DNA of 64,000 nt from Malachius bipustulatus (lineage: Eukaryota > Arthropoda > Insecta > Coleoptera > Melyridae): NCBI GenBank assembly GCA_910589415.1, contig OU342632.1, forward strand, positions 35,973,637 to 36,037,636. The letters run 5' to 3'. A program made the position numbers and the translations under genes. Of the stretch, positions 23,851-36,600 are shown piece after piece. Below the pieces are notes generated by a model. That model was not told where the DNA came from and made no database searches. It was given only the letters and a program-made list of their open reading frames with translations. The stretch's first letter is position 1; each line of letters begins with the position of its first letter.

Positions 23851-26800
23851 TAGGTTTACATCAAGCCCAATATTGTCTGAGTAAAGACGTTGTTGGTGGA
23901 AGAAATCGGACCCTTGTAATGGACAGATCTGCTGGCCTTTGTCAAATGATCAAATGAGGTTAAGATAAGTGTTCAACCATTAACTATTATTGATTAAAGA
24001 GGAGAGCCATTCGTTTTGCTAAAACTTCATCCTGCATCCAACTAATAAGTAACTGAAAATAAGATTCGCTGTTTGAGCTTTCATTTACTCAAGTTTTCTT
24101 CATTGCAAGAACAGTTGGTGTCCAAATAAAACTACTTTGAAATTCTGAAAACAATTAAAAAAGAATGAAACCCAGATAAAGGGTTCCGACAAATAGTCAG
24201 GAAGAAATTGTCAAAAAAGATTTATAAGTACAAGGCTATTTTCCACGAATAAACTTTCGAATATTGGGCTCAAAAAATTTTGCGATCTCCAGAAAGATCA
24301 ACTTTGGGACATAATTTCCTTGCATTTGAAAGCAGCACGCAAGTATTTTTTATCGATAACGTGGAGACGATTTGAAGACATTTTTCATGATGTTTTGCAG
24401 GAGGAACTTTTTACGACCTTCAACATTTTTGGAGAAATCACAGTCTTTGCTCACCGAAAACTTTGACATTTTTCTATATCTTCTAATTTTCAATTTAAAT
24501 CAAAAGCGATTCTTGTTTCCCACTCAGATTATTTCGATCCAAACAAACCAGTCTAATGTATTTTATTTTATTATAATGGTAGAGACTAGGGAAAAAAATT
24601 GATCTCGAAAATCTCGAAATCCCGAAACGAAAGAAGGAGGATCGGGTCAATTCGAGTATAGAAATCATGGCGATGGCTTGAATTAACTTGCCATACTTCT
24701 CCGGAATCCTAGTAGATAGAACTACTTGGTATGTATAAATAAATTCAAATAAATCAAAGACAGGGCAACAAAATTTAATTCATAAAGATGACAATGACGT
24801 CGCTTCCAACACCGGTACTAATAAGGTAGAGAGAATATTTAATAATTTTAAAGTGGCCTTTCCCTGCTTTCCTATTTCAATATGAAAATATTTTCTAATT
24901 ATAAATCGAAGGCTTTCATTCATCTTTGCATTTCGTTCAAGCGGTTAAAAGGATCTTTATGCTGATGAATACGATATTAATAAATTGTTAATAACCGTAT
25001 TCTGCTGTTTCCTTTTATACCTAGTTCATTGTTAGATCGATCGACGTCTATACCTACCTACTCGTACAAAACTTAGTTGATATACATAGAAATATTGAAA
25101 ATTTCAGTAGATTTCCTCTTACTTATAAATAATAACCACCAAAAAGTGTCTTTGATAAAATTTTATGAAAGGTTTTTTTGTTATTATTCCTATTTAATTA
25201 TTCTGCTTTATATTTTACTCTGTATTCTCGAAATAATGACTTAATTATACTAATAAAGCTTAAGTTTGGGTCTAACGATGTTTTTTCGAGGCGTAAAAAA
25301 ATCAATTCGAAACACTACAGAAGTAGACTAGACAAGTTTAAAACGTTTATACTCCTAATTTGAATTGTAAAAATAACTACGTAGTCAAAGTTTAAGTTAG
25401 CTCTTAGAGTTGCTGGTAAAGTGGCGTCGAGACCTCCAAGGATTCGAGAGCGCGGGGCATTAATTTAATTAGAATAAGCCTAAAATTCCGCCTCCTGAGA
25501 CCGTTTGCTCGCTCTCCCAGGAGTTAACGCCGCTGTTACGACATTGTTTAGCTTTAGCCGAAGATGAATGTTTCTCTTCTTAAGCTGATTATTTTATAAT
25601 TCCACAAATCTCCGACCCACCCATCAGCCCTCTATTTGAAGAACAACAGTGAACGTAAATTCAGATTCCGAGCCGAGTCTGACATGTTTCCTTACACTCG
25701 AAACTTCGCTTTCTTCCACGTTCAATACGGAGACGCCGGACCCGTGTTGTTTTTATCCAAACGTGCTGTCAAAACTTCCATTACACAGAAAGCTTAATAA
25801 ATGTAAATTTAATATTATGATGGAATCTGGAAAATATAAAATCGTCAATTCAAGAAACATAAATATTATGTAGGTACCTACAATGAAAAAATTGATGTTG
25901 ATACTGGATACAATAACTTAAGGATGGGCTAGATTATAAAAAAGTTCAGAAAGCTTTCATTTTGTCTATGAAACAATAAAGATATAGATAGATTTACTTT
26001 ATCTCAAATTTAAATAAATGACACAGCGAAGAGATTTCAGGTCTAATATCACGTAATAGAGATTTGAATTTTCTGGGCGTTTTAACCGCCTCGGTAAATT
26101 TATCAGGATCATTTTTTACTTCGTTAACATAAACGTCACAAATACATCACTTTTTTTTGGTCTGTGGAAAGGTGATGGCATCGAATGGCATCAGTGATGA
26201 ATCAATCAGTAAGAAAATATGTCATCATATCCATCAAGACTGTTCCTCCACAGCAGCATTAGGGTACCTACCTTCTAAATCTTTGGCTAGAGTTTTCAAA
26301 CAAAGCAACTCACGTTAAATCTGGGGAACACAGCGATTGTGATGAGCCTGGCAGGTTCTTTCGCATGCGCATTGATTCTTCTTTGCCATGGGAGAGGTTG
26401 GGAAGTAATGTTGTGGCCAGTGTGTCAGGGGGTCGTTCTTGCTCGGACAGCTTTCTGGTACTTTACTTGACAACGGATTAAGGGGCATTTATTTTTGTCA
26501 ATCTCAATTATCTTGAACGATTTTGGTGGGGAGGACATGTCTTACGTAAGCATCGGATGCTTTCTCTTCAGCAAGTTGAGATATGTTTTTGGGATCACTG
26601 TAGTCATTATTTTATTTCTGTATTTGAAATTTCCAGTCTCTGTTAAGTCAGGAAACCTTTCTGACTTAATCGGAAAAGTTGGTCTAACTAAAGGACATTC
26701 ATGGGAATGATATACAAGTGGTAGGCCGGATCGACTTCTTCCACAGCTGGAATTGAGAGACCCAAAAATTCAATAATTTTAGTGTGGGTGTAGGTCTTTC

Positions 26801-29800
26801 CCTCAAAATCGGCGGGGTCACTTTTTGACGGCCAGATTTTGATGGAATTGTATAGTGTAAGTATAATGTTTGCGTGTTTCCGAGAGCTATCTTCCCAAAA
26901 ATTGTGTCTTTATCGTTTTGCAAGTACGACCAAGTGGCCCAAAAAAGGGTAAATGTGCCCGACAAATTAAAAAATAAAGCCCATAGTAGAGGTTTTTTTT
27001 TAGAAAAAAAAAGGTTCTTGTGACCACCTAAAATTGTTGGCACTGACCGACGAGAGGTTGAACCCTGAATATATCGGGCCGCCGTCTCCGATGGTCGCAA
27101 GCTAGCATTCATTGGTGGTGGTTTCTGCCTCCATTGTTAGATGGCGCAAAGCTCTTGTAAGTCACTGAGTTCCGTGAAGCTGGGTGAATACAAGCGGCCC
27201 AGGTTTTGATGGTGCATGGACAACATGGTAGCCTCTGGAGTTCATTTCGATGTGCTGCACTGATGAGGTCATAAAAAGGCCGAAACGGTGCGTCTGCAGC
27301 TTCGTAAGTCTTTGGATGATTGAGTGTGTTGTATGCCATTGAAAACTCTATATTATTGAAGAGGAATGCCGAAAATTAATTTTCAGGATTATAATATCAT
27401 ACACCTATCGGTCCTCCAAATAGATACGATTTCTAAGCAGCATGTGGCTGGATTGGTCATGTGTAAAACTTCACTCGCAATTCAGCTTGCGTGGTATTGC
27501 TTCGAATTACGTCGGAAATTACCGCATGCGACATACCAGAAGAAAATTCGCATCGTGTGCAAACTCGATTTAAGGGTTGGTTCTAAGAGTAAATTCTTAA
27601 TATATTCCACATTTTTTCGGTCTCTTGCTGGGTTTAGTTTTGGAAAAAATGGTGAAATTTTTGTTTTCGAGATACAATTTGCATGCATTTTATAAATTAA
27701 AATTCCTATTTTGTAAGAAAACTATGAGAGATGACGAGGTAGTCGAGAGGACCTTTTTTATAAATTTTTTGGCGCCCTTTCGGTTTCCATGAGCTACATT
27801 TCCAAATTCGCAACGGTTTTTGGGCAAATTCCTCATTTTTGGCTCATATTTCCTAAATTTTGGGGCACGTGACAACATTTACGGAGGACAAAAAATCGAC
27901 ATATCTTTTGTAAAGTTGCATAAAAGACAAATCGTAGTATTAGAAGAGAAATGAGAAAATTTTTCGCAAATCCAGATTGTTTTTTGTTCACTGGTCTTTT
28001 ATAAGAAGTAGGAAGTAGGTAAGTAAACTTTAATAAAACCTTAATCTTTATTTCTGTAACTCTGGTGATTTCCTTCAAATCTCTCGAATTATAATAAATT
28101 TTGATGTAGAAGAAACTACTTCAAATGACACCTAAGGTCTTGAAACTTTTTTGTGATCATTATCATTATTAATATCTTTATCTTTATCCCTGTGACTGTG
28201 ATAAATTTTTTTCGAAATCCTCACATTGGGATGAACTTGTAATAAAGATTTTTCGAACGTAATTGGACGAGAAATGTAAAAAAACATTTTTCTTGATGTA
28301 GTGTAAAGCAACAAAAACTTATAACAAAAAAAAAAACTACAAATTCAGTTGGATTAGTAGGTCTAGACAAAGATAAAAAGCTAACAGAAGAAAAGTCTCA
28401 TGGATATGTTCCTCATTTTTTTTTGGAACGTGGAACAGTTTTCTCATCAGAAATACTATGGAAAATATTATTCGAATCTCTCTGACCGGAGGCCTAAACT
28501 CATCTCTACATCGTTCTACAAAAACATTACCTCAAATAAACTCGCCCTGTAGGTATAAAACGAACAGGAGATAGAGATAGAAGAGTAAAACATCCTTATC
28601 ACTGACATACGGAATCTGTGTGCAGTAAGAGTCGTCAAAACTCTAATGGTTTTGAACTGGCTTCCTAAATGCACACTGGATCAATATAAAAGTGCAAACT
28701 TTTTGCTCTCGGATATAAAAGTTTACCCGCAGTCGGTTCTAAAATTATCGAATGGCGGTACGAAATCCTCATTACAGATTCCTGGAGGGCTTTCAGAAGT
28801 TTACGCTGAAACTCCGACTGGAGAGAGAAATACTCGGGCAGGATTGAAAGACTTCGGCTGGGTCCAATTTGCACTGAACAATTTGCCAGATCATCTCAAT
28901 TTTCCAGGATTACGAGGGATTCTTGCGGCACGAGAGCAACTGGTTTCGACTGAACGACTCTCTCTCTGCTGATATGCCATCTACCGCCGGGAACAGTTCG
29001 TTAGAAATAACGTATATCTCGTTCCTTGCCTTTGTAAAGCTCAACCTGTGCGTGCTTTAACTCTGGATAGATCAAAGTGCGAAGGGAACAATATGGTCGC
29101 GAAGTTGAGTTTTTCTAGTTGCAAAAAGTAGCGGGATAATTATATTTTTTATGGAAATCAAGGATTTTCTTCAAGAGAATTCACGAGGATGAAACATGAA
29201 ACATGAGCCGTAGGTAAATGTTGAAACATCCAAGTGAATAAGGGCCATTCTCCGCGAGATTAAGACGCTATTTTCTCTACTGTTTTATGTAAAATAATAA
29301 TATTAATCATGCGAGTCCAAAAGCGTTGACTGTGTTGCTGATCTGGGCTCTGACTGGCGCTCTGATCAGCTGCCGGTTTTATGGGGGTGATTTCTTGTGT
29401 CTGCGAAGTTGTGACGATTGGCTCTAACTGGTGATTTTTCTTTCATTATTTCACCTACTGGCCTGCGTTATCTATTATCTGACCGCATGTCATTATTAAA
29501 CTGGAATCGGATAGATAATGAACGTTTTATTTAATAGTTATAGAGAAGACGTGTTTCTTCTTCTTAGAAATTGAGATCTCTTATTCGTTGTGCTGTCTGT
29601 GTATTATTTATCATATGCGTGACGTCCATGTTTCTTCTGATTGCTTGCTTTATTCGGCTTTGTCTTATTATTTTATTATTTTTCAGTATATACAAGATTC
29701 AGAGGGATGTTCGCAAATTGCTATCCATTTTATTTAATAACACGGAGTATTTTATAGTCACAATAACAGTCTCCAACTGGTGAACTCTGTTTTCGTTCTT

Positions 29801-30463
29801 TTATTCGTTTTCAGTTAAGCAAGAAAGAACGAGTTGCCATTTAATAAAGCTAAAACGCTTCAAGATTTCATCCAACAATATTGCAGCTTTTTATAATCGC
29901 CCTCTTCAGCACAAGAGACTGCATTCTTCTTTGTATTTCATTTTGCGACATTTCTCTCGTCTTGAAGCAAATGATTCAATAGAGAAACGACGAACCGGAT
30001 ATTGTAGTTTTATTCCATATTCGTTCTTATCCTGACTCTTGAAGCTCGTTTATATATTTTTTGTTTCACTGATATAAAGCTTGGCTCGATGAAGCATAAG
30101 TATTTTTTTTCGGTACACTTGCCTTCATCATTTGGACGATTCAGAAAACAGACAAAGAAAAACGTACAATATTAAAGACCAGAGATAATTTTCTGATTAA
30201 CTTGCTCATTTATTAAAGCGTTACTTACTTAATTGATCTTACTTGAAAAAGTTTCCTATTTCGCATTTAAGTACTAATCATTTTGGTCTTAATTAGATAT
30301 AACTTGTAATAAAGCTATTATACGAGAATTCAATAATATCTCAAGTATTGTTAAACAGATCGAATTTAAACGTAAAATTAATTCAGTTAGAAATTTTTTT
30401 TTTGTATGTAATTCCAAAACATTAAGCACATGACTATAATACCAATAAATTTTCTCATTGCAG
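23851..30463. other. No gene recognised
   Basis: Mostly AT-rich. A repeat-like GC-richer block lies at 26.7-27.34 kb on the - strand and has no domain I can name. A 108-codon frame at 28646-28972 has no domain. The missing first exon(s) of the zinc-finger gene may be in this interval, but no ATG exon ending in phase 1 could be chosen. Confidence 0.45.
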
Positions 30464-30658
30464 CTGACGAGCATCATCAGCAATCCGGCAGCACGGCAGG
30501 TTCCACCACGGCCGCCTTCGATCTCTTCGACTCTTCGAGCGGCCCGGACCTGACCCTCTCCCCGCAAACGTTCACCAACACGGCGGAGGCCTTCATCAAT
30601 GACAACTCCAACAGTCTGGGAGTTCCCGCGGGAACGGACGCCGCCGGAGACGCCTCCG
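30464..30658 (+). CDS. Exon 1 in window: Ser/Thr-rich N-terminal segment
   Basis: The acceptor is ttttctcattgcag and the donor is G|gttagt. Phase is 1 on both sides, 195 nt. It encodes [19 protein letters not shown] then [17 protein letters not shown], an acidic and Ser/Thr-rich segment without a known domain. GC content and codon use are clearly higher than in the flanks. Its final G joins TG of the next exon to make Val, which keeps the frame. Because it enters in phase 1, at least one coding exon must precede it; none was recognised in the 30 kb upstream. It is separated from the next exon by about 20.5 kb. Confidence 0.8.
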
Positions 30659-33600
30659 GTTAGTATATGATTGCGTGCTTGGCGTGCGAAAACAGAAAAA
30701 GATATTCATCTGTAAACTTTTATCCCAACTTTTCCCGACACTTCAAAATTTTGTACTGGCGTGACTGCGAGCAATAATAAATCGTGTCAATACTGAAACG
30801 AAAACTTTGATGACGAGAATTTCCCCAACGTTGTTGTGGAATCAAACGGAGTTCCTTATTTATTCTTTCAAGACGCGTTTTAAGAAAATCAGCATCAAAA
30901 TAATTCTTATAATATGTAGTGCATGTATGATGGGTGGGCCTGGTTCTGGGTGGTGGTCCTGGTGGTAGGTACACAAACAACTGACAAACGGTTGCGGGTA
31001 AAATATAATACGAGTGAGACTCGTTAGTTAAGCTTAATTGCGAATAGCGAGAAGACAAAGCATAGCAGTTGTCCCGCGGCAGCCGCAGATGCATTATGGA
31101 GACGGTTTCGGGGTGAGGGAGGGTGGAAAACGGGCCGGAAGGGGTGGTTTTTCACTGACCGCAGCTTCATTAGTGACGGGTGTGACTGCGGACCGGCGAT
31201 GATCAAAATGGAGTCGAGTAATGGATCGTTATTAGGGCAGATCTTGACAAGACACGTTTCTCTCTGGAATTTTAGGGAATATGGAGAGAGGTTTTTCTTG
31301 AATTAGTCCAGAGATGGAGATGATCTCGTTTGTAAAATGCTCGTAGTTAACTCGGATTTTAGTGCTAGAGATAAAGCAACCAAAAAGAAATTCTTATACC
31401 TACGAACGTGCGTAGGATAAATTATTCCATCTTTATGTTTCTCAGCAATTATTATACAGAGCCACAAAAAACTAAATTGAATACTTAAGTCTCATCAAGA
31501 ATGAGCAAGAATTATCTTTTTTTTTATATTTAAATAAAATAACATTTTCATCATAATCAAAAAATGGTTTGGTAATATGGACCAACGAGGGTTCAATATG
31601 GGATACACCCATTATCGACAGAAGTCGAACACATTTTTTTCTGTTCCAGCACACCGTTCATGAACACAAAGGCTACATAATAAGGCACTGTAATCCAAAT
31701 TTCACCCATTTGGTCTTTGGGGAATAAGTTTGAACCAAAAATTATTTCTGCATCTTCAACATGTACAGAACCGCATCCCTTTGGAATAGCATTCCAAGCG
31801 AAGTGTGAATCGATATCTCCGCTCATCCCAGAGTGCCACATCCATTTCGCGTGCATGTGATTTTTCAATACAAAAAAAAAACAGTTTTTGAGATTTTGGA
31901 AAAATTTCTTCGTCACAAAAATCAGCTAAAGGGACGTCAAAGCTTGAGTCGTCAGAAGAGGAATAATTTTTCATTTCATTTGTTTTCTTTTAGTCTTGGA
32001 CTTTACCACACTTGGACAAGTTACCGCAATGTCGGTAACAATGACGGCCCTCTGGTTGCTTCTTTCTTCTTTAAAACAGGCAATTGTCGTATTTCCTGCG
32101 GCAAAATTAACCAAGAGGTAGAAGTTATTGGTCTGAAATAAATAGAGTTATTTAATTGGATTTGGGAAGCCGTAAAATTCCTCTAAATAAAGAAAGAATT
32201 CTCAAATTTGCATAAATTGATCTCAGAATCATACATCTACGCAAGTTATTTTGAGATCGAATGCTAATATGGAATATCTGACCGAGGAAAACTCTTGCCT
32301 GGTCCACTAGGACTTGATTCTGACTTGTGGCTTCACATTTTTATCTTCCACTGCCAGAAGGGGCAGAAGTAACGCACCCAGTAAATATGTGGACGAACAG
32401 TTCAAATTCAGGTGGTACCTTCTCCTTGGTTGAACGAGCTGGTGGAGAAATGGATGCAACCCGCCTCACCTATCTGCCACTCTTCTGGGAATAGAAGTTC
32501 CTTTTAGTGGATCGTAGACCGCATAGGAGCACGAGTATAAATCAATATTCTCTCCAACGATCATGGTGTGGTCATTGGAGGTACTTTTGCAGAGCAGTCA
32601 CCACGATATCGCGGTCTGCTTGTCCTTTTGTTGTTTTTGTTTCAATCCCCTGAAGAGCAAAAGCAGAACAGAGATACTCAATGAGACGAACCTAATTTTG
32701 TCATTCGAGAGTATCTTCTCTTGGGGAACTGGGACTGTGATGATGGTCGATGGGTCAAACCAAATTTCCGCTGATGCTGCAGAATACCGTCGTGATCTCT
32801 CTGTAAATTTGGTGCTCTTTTAGACGCCATCATAAGTATTTATATCAAAAACTACACATATATTTCTCCCAGAGTGGTTAAATAGCTATGAAGCTTATGT
32901 AGCTTGCTGTGATAGCCGGTACTGAATCATTGCTTTATGGACGAGGTATGTTATCTGTGGCTTGAATGAATGCAGCGTGAAAAGCCGATTTCCTGCCTTT
33001 ACGTCGCAATAGGGCCGTTGGATATGGAGCGAGCTTGTAAATGAAGTGGGCCTTCAACTGTAGCTCAACCGCTTCATGATGCACATGCACTGGAAGATGG
33101 TTAGTGGCTCGACATCGACTCCTCTTCCTGTGGACTTTGATCAGGTGGATTGTGTTTCCAAGATGTGGACTTTTTCTTTCCTTGAGAACGTAATAGGCTC
33201 AAAAGTTTTTCCTGTGATTCGGTTCACCCCTTCTTCTCTGGCCATCCACAGTGCCACTGCTGATCGATACGAGTTTATCTATCCATGGGAATTGTGGATG
33301 GTTATTGAACCAGGCGTTCAGTTTTTTCAAAGTGCCTATTTTCAAAGTGGCGTAATTCGGTAACTAATCGACCTACAAAGCTCCGGTTGGTCGTAAATTG
33401 TCACACATTTAATGCTCTTCAAAAAAAAAAGTGTCCGGTAAGGAACCTCCTAATTTGTCGGGAGCATGCAGGGGAAGTCAAAATAAACCTAGTCTGTCAT
33501 AGAAAAAACAATTTCTAAAGTGTCACTAAACGGAGATTACTACTAATTATTATTAATTAATTAATATTAATTATTAACACAGCAGGACCGGTATTTCGTA

Positions 33601-36600
33601 AACAGACCGGGGAAATCTATTTTTTTTATATTTTCAGTCGATGGAGTCGGACCTTCCCTGTCTTCTGACATGTGTCTTAGGTTGGGTCGGGGTGGGGGGG
33701 GAGGGGGGTGCACGCTTTTAAAATTTACTGAAAATGAATTTTATCGGAAAAACGGGTATATCTGAGCCGTATTTGATCTGACAAAAAAATTATGGTATCG
33801 AAAATTGAAGAGCTTGACTAAACACGGAAGTTCGTTCCGACCTGAACTCTTTAGCTCAACTGGTTCGCGAAATATTGCGATATTAAGTGCAAAAATGAAT
33901 AAAAATTTTACTGACTTTTGCTCGGCAGGTAGTGGAGTTAGGGCGTCAATTTTTTGCGAGAGGAAGGGTGCCACCGAGTACTTTGACGGGCTGGAGGGAA
34001 GGGGTGGTGGGCCAATTAGGAGGGGAGATATGGGGGTGAGAAGAAAAATACGGAAACGCTCGTAAAAAGTTTATTTATTGACCTACAGAGACCAGGCACC
34101 GCTCATTTTCTTCGTTTTTTATCTACTACCCGGTAGTCATGTCAAAAAAATTTAAATTTCGCAAATGCGCGCAACTTAAAAAAAAAAGCCTTTTTTTTCT
34201 TGGGTTTTTGGGGGTGAAGGAAGGGGGTGGGGAAATTTTTTTTCACCACTGAACGGCATTTTTTTTATCTTTAATTTGAGCCCCACTTGAACCCGATCCG
34301 ACCATAAATAAGGGCACAACGAACCGGCAAAGTCTAGGCTTTATTGCGGGCGAACGGAGAGGGGTGGGGGGTTCTTGTTAGGCTCATTGGAAAGAGAAAA
34401 CATTTATTTATCTATTTATTTATTTGTTTTTTTTCGTGCGTATCTTGCCCGCGCGCGCGAGTTATACATGAAGATCTCTCTTTAAACCGGGCGAGAAAGA
34501 TACCCGAGCAGCCGTGGGCGGAGATTACTCTCTCCGCTTGTCTATACTCCGGGCACAGTCACGATCGGCCGGGAACGCGCGCTCGGAATTTATTTTCGAA
34601 TGCTTGTTCGCTTGTACCTCGCTCAATTATGGATCGATTTCGAAAATTCTTGCTTGCTTTTGATCGCTGTACGATCGGGAATAAAAAAAAAACATCGAGT
34701 TAGTGTTTTTTCATCTGCTGGCGGGTCGATTTTTCTTACATTTGGGCCGTTGTTGGCCTTGTTTTTCATTCTCAGTCGCGGTCTCTTATCTTGCTAGCCT
34801 TCTATTGTTTTCCCGGGATGACGCGCCGGGTTCACGAAAACAATAGGCAGGTACACAATAGAACGAGGCGCTACACAAAAGACTGCATCTCGATCTATTC
34901 ATGGTCAAGCGAGTGCAGCACATGGCTGCTTCAGGTAAGAAAATTATTTCGAGAATGGATGAAAGAGTGTTTTCCAACTTTCTCTAGACTTTGCCGGTTC
35001 GTTGTGCTCTTATTTATGGTCGGATCGGGTTCAAGTTGGGCTCAAATTAAAGATAAAAAAAATGCCGTTCAGTGGTGAAAAAATTTTCCCCACCCCCTTC
35101 CTTCACTCCCAAAAACGTGAGAAAAAAATGACTTTTTTAAGAAATTAGGAGATGCTTCACGGATTGTGAAGTGTGTGGTTTTCGTCGAAAAATGCATAGT
35201 TTAGGAGATATAGAGCGAATACTGGAAAAAGTACGAAAATTTCCCGGTTTTTCGTGTGCTACAACACTTCTTCCAAAACTGTTAGAAAGTTGCAAACTTG
35301 GGTATGCACTGCCCTAATGTGTCCAAACAACATTATTATGCTAAAAAATCAGAAATCCGATATGTTTAGCGAATTTAGCAATTTTTTGTGCCGATTTTGA
35401 CTGGTCTAAGTACTGTTAAGTTTATTTTGTATGATGGCGATCCACAATATCCGACCTATTCCATAATACCCCCCACTACTTTTTCCATTACATATATCAG
35501 CCTTGAATACAAAATCGACCTGTCTCGTCTCAGGATTTCTTTGAGAAACATTATTGTTTTAAGGGAGAATTCGGGTGAGGCAAGTTTTCAAATTGAACCC
35601 TGTGTAATAATTATTATGAGCGTATGAAACTTTGGAGTTGTTTTGGTTTACGTTTTGCTCTCGATTTGCAGAATCTATTTCTCGTTGAAAATGTTATTGT
35701 TTATTTATATTATATTAATTACCTATATGAATGAACTATATTAAATATGAGCGTATAGATATACATGTTTATTTATTGATGTATTCTCCCACGAGACTGG
35801 AGAGACAAGTAATTAATTTTAATACAACATCCTCTGGTTATGTGATCAATTTCAATAAATTTCTCATATATCTACTGGAAATATTTTACGCTACTATCTC
35901 GTAGAGTAGACTAACTTTTGTTTAATAATTGAATTGTAATTAAAATCGTTTCATTAATTTGCCAGAAATTGCAATGTTTGTTTATAATCAAACTTTCATT
36001 ATTTATACAAATTGAAACAGCGTAGATAGATATAGGTATATCCGTTTGAACCGGGTGTTTCGTTCGTATTTTGCTTATCTAAAAGCGTAAATATAAATTT
36101 TCGCTGTGCAATCCGGAAATCATAATTATCACAATTTCAGACATTTCCATGTTTGCAATTCAATTATTAATTATATTACCATTTCATATTACTAATGAAT
36201 GGTTTCGGGAAGCTTTGAAATTCAAATCAATAACTCCGATTTTAATGAAACGTCAAAAGTTCGTAATGATTTAATTTCACATTATGGAAATCATTCGGAC
36301 GGTGCGCGGATGCGAATGGAATTTTTGCGATGCGAAACAAACGAATCAAATTCACATTTCAACATATTTTATACTATGTGCTGTTTATTTAAAAAATAAC
36401 GGTGGAGATTACATTGGATGAATATTTCAGTAAGAACTTTCCCCCGAGTTTGACCGGGCCTCTACATGAAATATTAATATGCCATACGCTTGTCTGTCTG
36501 TTGTAACGCCGCTTTTTAGGGTCGGTGAAGTTTCCACGGGCTTCATAAAAACTTATTATTCTACCGTTGAAATCACAAAATTGAAACAATAACATAAGAA

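Noticed and set aside
26699..27339. Two adjacent - strand open frames
   Set aside because: The sequence looks repeat-like, but no domain or element ends could be identified; a transposon origin is possible but unproven.
28646..28972. 108-codon open frame upstream of the gene as a possible first exon
   Set aside because: No donor giving phase 1 and no similarity to the N-terminus of the family that I can recognise.
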